DNA of 64,000 nucleotides from Euphorbia lathyris (Eukaryota > Streptophyta > Magnoliopsida > Malpighiales > Euphorbiaceae), in contig NC_088911.1 in the NCBI RefSeq assembly GCF_963576675.1, positions 84,411,256-84,475,255 of the forward strand. The letters run 5' to 3'. Under the pieces are notes generated by a model. That model saw only the letters and a program-made list of their open reading frames with translations. It was not told where the DNA came from and did not search any database. Position numbers and translations under genes: made by a program. Numbering within the stretch: position 1 is the stretch's first letter; the number at the start of each line of letters is the position of its first letter. Of this stretch, positions 48,749-56,036 are shown piece by piece.

Positions 48749-49186
48749 TAAATTAATCAACTCATAAAATTAAAGCCATTACCCAAATGGAAAATATAGT
48801 CTCTGACCAACTAATCAAATTCTACAAAACTGAAGCATTAAACTGAGTAAGGAATCCATAAATCTAAATACATTTAAATTGATAATTAGTAAAAAAATCA
48901 ATTGATTTCTATCTCTAGTCAATTCAATTATTCAATAAACAAGTTATATAGGGCATCTTGTATAATCATTCAAAAGCACAATTATAGACGAAATAATGGT
49001 TGGTTTTTTTAATCAAATATTCAGCAAAATAATAAATATAATGAATATATACTCAATAAATACCTTTCAATTAATGGAGAGCATAATCCTTCATGAGATT
49101 CGGCCATTAGAGAGCATAATCCTTCATTGATCATCTCAAAGAAGCTAAAACAATTAATTGATCTGAATATGGCTGTGGTTTCAGAC

Positions 49187-49453
49187 TTCAATTATCAAAA
49201 GAAACCTAATTAAGTAAGACTTCTTTTATTTAATTATTTAGTCTTTTTAACTTTTAAAATAACAGAAAGTAAAATAATTAATTATAGGGAAGAAGGATAA
49301 AGGAAGAACTTTGGTAAAAAAAAATAATAACTGCTAAATCTTTTTAGTTGTTCCTGAATTACGTGAACACTTAAAACTATATTAAAAAAAACAAAAAAAT
49401 CTCAGCCCTTAATATGAATGAAGGGCTGAGATTTCAGGAACAGATCCTCTCCT
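49187..49453. repeat. MULE right terminal inverted repeat
   Basis: 267 bp, inverse of 44345-44607. Promoter sequence for the transposase gene (ATG at 49107) probably lies here, since it is only 80 bp upstream of the start. Confidence 0.92.
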
Positions 49454-49479
49454 GTTTTAATTCAACAGGAGAGGATCTG
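49441..49479. repeat. 16-bp-arm hairpin at the MULE right end
   Basis: cagatcctctcctgtt (49441-49456) and its exact complement (49464-49479) flank a 7-nt spacer. The outer arm is a second, inverted copy of the element's terminal 13 bases. Confidence 0.95.
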
Positions 49480-49494
49480 GTTCCCTTTCAAACC

Positions 49495-50046
49495 TTACCC
49501 ATTTATATATTTAAAGCCTAAGGAACTAGATCTACTCTAAGGAGGGAGAAGGAAGATCGTTCTTCCATTATGGCTTTATCTCTATTTTTTTATTTTTTTT
49601 ATCAGTAGTTTCCTTTCTTTTCAATTAAAATATATACTTTTCATCGGATTTTTTCGTCTGATTTGCATTTGTTTGCTATAACCCTTCTATTTACATTTTT
49701 TTCCGGTTTAGCAAAAACGGAAGTGTATTATCTTATACGTAGATTTCATTGATATATGGGGTTGCACCATTAGAAAGGACTTAGATCAGAATATCCGGAA
49801 GAAACTAAATAATATCGATTGGTTTGTAGCTGCTTTCATACATATTTGGATTCAAAAGAAGTATGAGATTTGTTGTGTTTTTATTTTAGTTGTACCTTTT
49901 ATGGTCTTTTTTACTCTTTGTAGTCTGTTTATTCCTTTTGTGGTTTTTGTATTAGTTTGGATGAGGTTTTATTCTTTACTATTGTCACTTTGTACTTGAA
50001 CTTGTTCATCTAATGCAATATGTAAGTATTTTCTATCAAAAAAAAT
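49495..50046 (+). mobile_element. A-tailed retroposon-like repeat, copy 2
   Basis: Plus-strand relative of 43374-43960, ending in ctatc followed by eight A. Shared blocks run in the same order (ggagggagaaggaagatcgt; cggtttagcaaaaacggaag; tttggattcaa; ttttgtggttttt; ctaatgcaatatgtaagtat). Non-coding. Confidence 0.45.
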
Positions 50047-50189
50047 ACTTTATACTTTTAACCTAGTTCTGGTATAAAAAAAAATAATTTAATTTACAGG
50101 AAAATATCCACTCCATTTTACTCAATTTTATATATTGAAAATTACAAAAATCAATAATGTGGTTTGGTAATTTTATTTGCAGGTTCTCT

Positions 50190-50751
50190 TATAGATAATT
50201 TCGAGCCAAAAATTAGGGAGGAGACTAATAATGATTAGGGAGGAGGCTAATAATGATCTAATGTGTCCGTTTGTTGCTAAGTAAATTGAAACGGTCTTGT
50301 TTTCAATGCATCCTTTTATTAGCCCGGGTCCTGGTGGCTTTAACATGTGCTTCTACCAGAGACATTCCAGTGATATAGTTACTACAGCTTGTCTTGATTG
50401 GCTGAACTCTAGTTCCCTTCTAGACAGTATTCATTATTACTAGAATTGTTCTTATCCCAAAAAAATCGAAGCTAAAAAGGTGACCGACTTCCGTCCAATA
50501 GCACTATGTAACATTGTCTATAAGATTTGCTCTAAGACAATTGCTAGTCGGTTCAAAAAAATGCTTCACCTAATTATCTCACCTAATTATTGATAATTTG
50601 ATACTAACATTTGGGGTAAATCGCTTTCTCAATTAGAAAATTCAAGGTAAGACAAGTTTGCTTCTCTCAAAGATGGACCAGTCTTGTTACGCAGTGTGTT
50701 TGTAAACCTTCCTATCATATAATTAATGGAAATCATGTGATTGGTCCTATT
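50190..50751 (+). pseudogene. LINE reverse transcriptase, N-terminal part
   Basis: Across stops the plus strand reads as a plant L1-type reverse transcriptase: FISPGPGGFNMCFYQRHSS, then ACLDWLNSSSLLDSIH, then KKIEAKKVTDFRPIALCNIV and YKICSKTIASRFKKML, the conserved FRPIxLCNVxYK block. After a gap it continues as TQCVCKPSYHIINGNHVIGP. The frame is cut at 50756/50757 by the Ty3/gypsy element and resumes at 62098. It is a dead copy with several stop codons even without the insertion. Confidence 0.85.
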
Positions 50752-50756
50752 GTTTT
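50752..50756. repeat. 5-bp target duplication (left)
   Basis: gtttt, repeated at 62093-62097. Removing the LTR element and one copy restores the LINE reading frame (PIVFYRGLRQ), which confirms the boundary. Confidence 0.85.
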
Positions 50757-51057
50757 TAATCTGGGAATGCGGAACAGTGATCTGGGTCTTCGTCGGGAAG
50801 GTTCGGCTTCTTCGGGGGTCGGCACTGCGCGGGGAACGGTCCCTGCGGGCATTTCGAAGATTAAGACAGTTAGTGGTTCAAGAGAGTATTCTAATCAAAT
50901 GTGAGTGAGGTAGGAAATTAGTTACCCGATCATCTCTTCTTCCTTCATTGGTATATTTATAGTGGATTGACTTGGGCCTACGGGCCCTCTGTTGTCTTGG
51001 CCCATTCGCTGGTTGGGCATCGTTGGGCCTCTTGGACCTAAGTGATATTCCGAATCA
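50757..51057 (-). repeat. 3' LTR
   Basis: 301 bp. On the plus strand it runs from taatctgggaatgcgg to tattccgaatca. On the element's strand it starts TG and, judged by the target duplication and the shared gatta, ends TA rather than CA. It carries the same TATA-like box as the 5' LTR (50954-50961). Confidence 0.9.
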
Positions 51058-51063
51058 AGTATT

Positions 51064-51079
51064 CCCCCCCCCCCCCCCC
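51064..51079 (-). promoter_or_regulatory. Polypurine tract (16 G)
   Basis: An uninterrupted run of 16 C on the plus strand, so 16 G on the element's strand, six bases upstream of the 3' LTR. This is the position of the plus-strand primer. Confidence 0.7.
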
Positions 51080-51322
51080 GGCTAGGCTAGCCGAGTATTG
51101 CATGCGAGGAGACGAGGATTTTAGTTGTTTATTCCCCTCTTAACAAGTGATTTACAGCTGTATGTAAGCTGCCCGATTTTCTCATAGAGACCCTTCAGAT
51201 TTGATGCATGCGCTTGTGGGTTTTAGCGCGCGATTTATTGGCCTGCATTAAATGCTCCTGCACGCGCCGTAAAAAAGACTTTGAATGTCGTCCTTTGTCG
51301 GCGCCTCCAATTTCGGTTTAGA

Positions 51323-51329
51323 TATAAAA
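51323..51329 (+). promoter_or_regulatory. TATA-like box upstream of antisense ORF 1
   Basis: TATAAAA on the plus strand, ~280 bp before the first in-frame ATG (51606). The position would allow independent antisense transcription. Not proven. Confidence 0.35.
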
Positions 51330-51605
51330 TGCAAGGGGAGGCCCTATTTCAGTCTTATTTCGCCAAATTCTCCTCTCATTGCGATTTGGCCGTCTCGCTT
51401 TCCCTTTGGAGCCGCTGTTTTCTGTCGATCGTTTCGTCGTTGCTCTTTCATTTGCTCGCGCTTGCTGGGCACCGGGTATAGGGATTGACGGCGCTCTTCT
51501 GAAGATTCTCTACGACGCTCGTCGTAACCTTTTCGAGGTCTGTCGAAACGCTTCTCTCTTGTCTTTAATTCTTTTGTTTAGTTGTTTTTTCTGGGGAGGG
51601 GGAGT

Positions 51606-54169
51606 ATGTCAGAGGGTTCTTCACGGGGAGCCTTAAAACAACTGCCGCCAGTGACACCGGGCGACTTTACACTCCATGACGCTTCTCAAAAACGATCTGT
51701 AAAGCGAAAAAGGCAAGTAGGGGCGGCAGAGGATGGCGGTGCTGCCGCTGGAAAGAAAAGGAAAACCGCCGTGGTACGCGCGTCGCCCAGCGTTGAGCGC
51801 CCGCCGTTGGTGTCCTTGAAGTAGTTGTGGTTGTACCAGAGGGAGTGATTACCGAAGAGCGACCTTTGGCTTCAATCTACGAACAGATGCGGGAAAAGGT
51901 ATGGACAAGATCGCCAGGTGTGACGAGTGTGGACGGCAAACGCTTTGAGGGGAGGCACCGCCCGAAGAGGCCGGAATCCTTTGCGGTGGATGATGCCTAT
52001 AGTATTATTGTGTCCGCAGACTTGGCCGCCATTTCTGCCGTGTATCGACTAGGGCAGCCTTATGAGTTGGTGGCGTTGGAGGAAGATGATCGTGCTCAAC
52101 ATGTGGGCGGGGCGAACGAGCTGGTTGTATATGAGGAGCAGTTGGAGTCGGGGATGCGGCTACCTCTGCTTCCCTTCTTTGTGGAGGTATTAAAAGAGTA
52201 TGACTTGTGTCCTGGTCAAATTCATCCGAACGAGTGGAGGATGATGGTGGCTTTTTATTCTTTGTGCCGGTCAGCTGGATACCGAGCTACTGGGCTGGTG
52301 TTTCGCGAGTTCTTCCGGCCGAATAAAGGACCCCGCTCTCAACACGTGACCTTCTCTCATCAGAAGTTCAAGGTGCTCGGTGGCCTGAAGGATAAGATCC
52401 CCGAGTTTAGGCATCGGTACTTTCTAGTGCGGAAACTGGATAGCGACTTCCCTTTCCGCGTGACATGGAATGACGATCCCATGGATTCGGGTAGGTGGCT
52501 AAAAATGCGACCAATATTGCCATCGGAGGAGCATCTGATAAAGTACCTAAAGGGGTTGTCGACGGACGAAGAAAGTAAGAAAGATGTGGATGAGCTTGTG
52601 GGACATTTTCTGGCCGCTGGATATTATATCTGGAAACAATGGCGAATGGCCCAGCTCGCTGGCTGCTCGCTGGCGGATATCGAAAAATGGAAACGCGGGT
52701 ATAAGTTTTCGGACGGAGAGCTAGAGGAGTTGGAGGCGATAACCGTAAACGTTGCCATCGTAGGTGAGGGGTCCGGGTTGTAAGTTTCATTCCGTAGTTC
52801 TAACGTGTTTTTCTACTTTGAGATATATATTTACTATGATGTTACCGATGCAGGTCCAGGTAATCCTCGTGTTAGCATGGATTTTGATCCGAACGAGTTT
52901 GGTGTTGGCCTTGAGACTGCGGAGGAAGCCTTTGCCATTCCATCCGGATCCTTAGCCTCCTTCTCTTCGCTTGAAGATGCGAATCAAGTGGTGCAGAGTA
53001 TGGGGGCGTGTTGGCCGTGCATGATGACATTGATGTTGCTGGCGATATATCACAAGGGATGCCTGTTGTAGGGAGTGAGGCCAAAGAAACTGCGGAGGTG
53101 ACCGCTGCTGAGAAGGAACAAAGCGAGCAGCAGATGCAAGGACCCCTTACCCGGAAACGGAAGAAAGATAAAGGTAAGTATGTTGTTGGGATTGAAAATG
53201 AAAAGGTGCGTGCTGGAGATGATACTGTTGGGGGGCACGAAGGCTCTAAGCGAGCGTGTACTGATGGTGGAAATGAACTGGAGGCGGGGATGATGGACCG
53301 GTTGTGCGATCACCCGGAGATGATGAAAAGAATGGATGCCAAAATTGCTAAGTTCCGGGAATATGTGATGGGCTTGTCGGTGCACTCCGATATGATGACG
53401 TCCGACCTGGCGAGGGCGATGGCTCGCGTCGCAAATGTGCCCGGAGAAGTGATGCGGATGGATGGTGTGTCCAAAATGAACCTTGGTGTGGAGACTCTGT
53501 CGGCGCTTGGTGTTGTAAGTTCTTCTGACCTTCTCGCCTAGATTTATTTCTAACAACTGTGTTCTGAATTGCCCAAATTTTATGCAGGCCGTTCAAAATA
53601 CTAACAAGGTGTTTGACATGTGTGTGAACGATGAAAACCTCTTTCGTGACATGGAGCAAGGTCTGCGGAACGTAGTGAAGGATCTGGAGACGGCGAATGG
53701 AAAAGTAGTCGCTGCTGGGGAGCTGTTGGGGCGCCGAGAGGGCGAGATTGCTGTGTTGACCGAGAAGCTGAAAGTGGAGACGGGGTGCCGACTGGAGCAG
53801 TCAAGAAAGTTGGCACGCGCAGTCGAGGAACTTCGTTCCTACAAAGTTTTGTTTAGGGCGGCCACACTATGGGTTCGCCGAGTGAAGGAGCAGGTGGATG
53901 AGAGGGCGAGGCGAGCAACTGCGTTATCTGCTGAGAACGAAAAGCTCAGGCAGGATCTTGAGGCAGCTCGGAAGGAGGCCAGGGAGTTACGGGCCCTCGC
54001 GGGAGATCGTGAGGAGAAATTGAATAAGATAGACCGGATGATGCTCATCACTGTTGCCTATGCTACTGGGCATGAAATTCCTCCGGAGGTCATATTCTCT
54101 CCGAATGTCTATGACAAGGCTGCCCAGGCGAAGGCCGTAGAGTTCTGTGGTCGCTTTAAAAAGAAGTAG
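51606..54169 (+). pseudogene. Antisense extra ORF 1 of the Tat element (spliced)
   Basis: Transcribed opposite to gag-pol. Exon 1 (51606-52763) starts MSEGSSRGALKQLPPVTPGD with a basic KKRKTA stretch. After a one-base frameshift near 51820 it enters a domain like the 'putative gypsy type transposon' family (PF04195): LPLLPFFVEVLKEYDLCPGQ, IHPNEWRMMVAFYSLCRSAG, FREFFRPNKG, FSHQKFKVLGGL and FPFRVTWND. Intron 52764-52853 (gtgagg...gatgcag) preserves frame into GPGNPRVSMDFDPNEFGVG. A second frameshift lies near 53000. Intron 53515-53587 (gtaagt...tatgcag) joins LGV to AVQNTNKVFDMCV and a long coiled coil rich in E, K, R and L. It ends at FKKK. Function unknown. It resembles the extra ORFs described between pol and the 3' LTR in Tat-lineage elements. 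Confidence 0.75.
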
Positions 54170-54344
54170 TTGGAGAAGGAGGCGGCCTCCTCCACATGAT
54201 GCCTTGTTTTTCAAATTTGTAATAATGTTGTTGTACGGTTTATATCCTGGAGGATCTTTTGGCGGTCTATTTTGATCATTACCTTACACTTTTGATTTGA
54301 TTTGAGACTTCATGATGTGTTTGTCAAGTCTTTTCCGTTCTCAC

Positions 54345-54352
54345 TATAAATA
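54345..54352 (+). promoter_or_regulatory. TATA box upstream of antisense ORF 2
   Basis: tcacTATAAATAgg, a canonical plant TATA context, 100 bp before ATG 54445. It implies that antisense ORF 2 can be transcribed on its own. Confidence 0.55.
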
Positions 54353-54444
54353 GGAGTCGGTTTTTTGCTTATGTTTCTCGTTCAAACTTCGCTCTTGCTT
54401 TTAGTACTCGTATCCTCAGCTATTTGATTGCACCTATCTTTGTG

Positions 54445-55140
54445 ATGTCGCTTCGGGATGTGGTGGACTCTGCCAAGGTGCTTGAAGTGCAAAAAGCCAT
54501 CTCGGCGATGCCTCATCCCTACGTGTATTGTCCCCCAATGGATGATCATGAGTTGGATAGGAAAGTGCGGTATGCCTCCCCGGTGTGGATGAATCGGGGT
54601 TTCTCGCGGAGAAGCCGAAATGGGGAGAGTGAGAGTTCCGCGCCCTATACTGGATCTGCGACGGACTCATGTGACGTGGTTATCAGCACCTTTTCTTCTA
54701 CTGAGAAGAAAGCTTGGTCGCAGGATGGGATTGGGTACCTGAATCCCGACGAGTCAGTGGTTCCCGTGACAAATCCTCATCCTGCCTGGGTAAGGAGACT
54801 TCTTGCCGACGAACTAGACAGAGTTATGAACCTCCCTCTTGTGCTGGAAAATCGCCGTTCTGGACGCCATGCTTCGTCGAGCCGTCCCCACGGGGCGACG
54901 TTTGTCGATCCAGAGAAACCTCGTAGTGTGGTTTTCCTTGAATTTTCGAGACAAGGGTTTCTGGGGCCTATTCCGGCCAATCCGGCACATCGAGTGACGC
55001 ATGTCGGGAAAGCATGCATGTACCATAGGCAGAATGGGCATAACACCGACGAATGTATTGATTGGCGAGCAGTGCACCAGGCCCTCATGGATGCGGAGGC
55101 TATCCCGAACCCCGACAGTGTCCGTGCTTCACTTGAGTGA
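54445..55140 (+). CDS. Antisense extra ORF 2 with gag-type zinc knuckle
   Basis: An uninterrupted frame of ~231 residues on the strand opposite to gag-pol, starting MSLRDVVDSAKVLEVQ (an upstream TTG at 54424 is also in frame; I prefer the ATG). The N-terminal half has short motifs with no match I know (HPYVYCPPMDDHELDRKV, YASPVWMNRGFSRR). The C-terminal part has FLGPIPANPAHRVTH, then CMYHRQNGHNTDEC, a C-x2-H-x4-H-x4-C cluster closely resembling the gag zinc knuckle of the same element (CKYHKSSGHSMENC, 60055-60014). It is preceded by a TATA box and followed by the 121-bp array. Unlike gag-pol it has no stops. It could be a nucleic-acid-binding accessory protein acquired from a gag gene. Confidence 0.6.
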   Translation: MSLRDVVDSAKVLEVQKAISAMPHPYVYCPPMDDHELDRKVRYASPVWMNRGFSRRSRNGESESSAPYTGSATDSCDVVISTFSSTEKKAWSQDGIGYLNPDESVVPVTNPHPAWVRRLLADELDRVMNLPLVLENRRSGRHASSSRPHGATFVDPEKPRSVVFLEFSRQGFLGPIPANPAHRVTHVGKACMYHRQNGHNTDECIDWRAVHQALMDAEAIPNPDSVRASLE

Positions 55141-55328
55141 TTTGTGAGGCGCATTATCTGTATTTTTAATGGACGTAATTTTGGATTTCTTTCTGTAATG
55201 AACTTTGGTATGTTTGTCGTTATGTTATTTATGCGCTTATGAAGCGTTGCTATTAGCCATTTTTCTCTAAATTGCGTGGAAAATTCCTTCTTCAGTGAGT
55301 GTTGTAGGTGCGCGTGTAGTGTTGCTTA

Positions 55329-55988
55329 GCGGAGAATAAATCGAGGTGTTCGCTCATAAACAATTGGTGACAAAATGAGATTGTTTTAGGTGACTATGTA
55401 GGCATTGGAGGTGCTCGATGAGCCTTTGGATAGCACTTTGATGCTTTTGTAGCGGGGAACGCATTGTGGTGTCCGCTTGTAAACAATCGATAACAATATG
55501 TGATTGTTAGGCGATTACGAAGGCAGTCGAGATGCTCGATAAGCCTTTGGATAGCATTTTGATGCTTTTGTAGTGGAGAACGCATTGTGGTGTCCGCTTG
55601 TAAACAATCGATAACAATATGGGATTGTTAGGCGATTACGAAGGCAGTCGAGATGCTCGATAAGCCTTTGGATAGCATTTTGATGCTTTTGTAGCGGAGA
55701 ATGCATTGTGGTGTCCGCTTGTAAACAATCGATAACAATATGTGATTGTTAGGCGATTACGAAGGCAGACGAGATGCTCGATAAGCCTTTGGATAGCATT
55801 TTGATGCTTTTGTAGCGAAGAACGCATTGTGGTGTCCGCTCGTAAACAATCGATAACAATATGTGATTGTTAGGCGATTACGAAGGCAGTCGAGATGCTC
55901 GATAAGCCTTTGGGTAGCATTTTGATGCTTTTGTAGCGGAGAACGCATTGTGGTGTCCGCTCGTAAACAATCGATAACAATATGGGAT
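55329..55988. repeat. 121-bp tandem array, ~5.5 copies
   Basis: Units of 121 bp share gatgctcgataagcctttgg, atagcattttgatgcttttg and aacaatcgataacaatatg. Four central units are nearly identical and the first, at 55329-55450, is more diverged. It lies between integrase and antisense ORF 2. The repeated short open frames across it are products of the repeat, not genes. Confidence 0.97.
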
Positions 55989-56036
55989 TGCTCGAAAAAA
56001 TGAGAATTCTTTATTCATGATTCACATTACAGGGGG

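Larger units (their letters stand above)
45542..49107 (-). pseudogene. FAR1/FRS-type MULE transposase, two nonsense codons
   Basis: Six exons with GT-AG boundaries keep one frame: 49107-49064, 48226-46108, 46018-45968, 45880-45824, 45736-45656 and 45565-45542, ~791 codons. The short first exon reads MAESHEGLCSPLIE. A FAR1 DNA-binding domain follows (residues ~25-130: VPKIGMEFDTVEDAWEFW, CNNEGCRKK, HNHPLH). The MULE transposase domain (~235-380) has catalytic Asp in TFDTTYR (~252) and IFTDQDHAM (~314), Glu near 371, and the CTWHIMQNA motif. A SWIM zinc finger CSCKKFETHGILCCH lies at ~542-556. A basic C-terminal tract and four small phase-0 exons complete it, a layout seen in FAR1/FRS proteins. 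In-frame TGA (47695-47697) and TAG (46873-46875) break it; both fit C-to-T changes of CGA and CAG. The transposase would bind the element's ends. Its position inside long TIRs makes a domesticated FRS host gene unlikely. Confidence 0.9.
44345..49453 (-). mobile_element. Mutator-like element with FAR1-type transposase
   Basis: A 5.1-kb element with long, high-identity inverted terminal repeats (44345-44607 and 49187-49453), both starting aggagaggatctgttcct. They enclose a single six-exon gene for a FAR1-type MULE transposase on the minus strand. Two Mutator-type MITEs (44610-45156 and 48521-48748) have inserted into it. No 9-11-bp target duplication could be found at the assigned ends (aaaagattt versus gttttaatt), perhaps because the right boundary was rearranged into a hairpin. 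Structurally it is a once-autonomous element, now dead through nonsense codons. Confidence 0.88.

Noticed and set aside
45542..49107. A functional FAR1/FRS host gene
   Set aside because: Two in-frame stop codons, and the gene lies between long terminal inverted repeats with its start 80 bp from one of them.
55394..55948. Four similar 63-codon minus-strand frames
   Set aside because: They are the same frame repeated every 121 bp and simply reflect the tandem array.
55329..55988. CRISPR-like regular repeats
   Set aside because: Units are contiguous 121-bp tandem copies with no unique spacers, in a plant retrotransposon.
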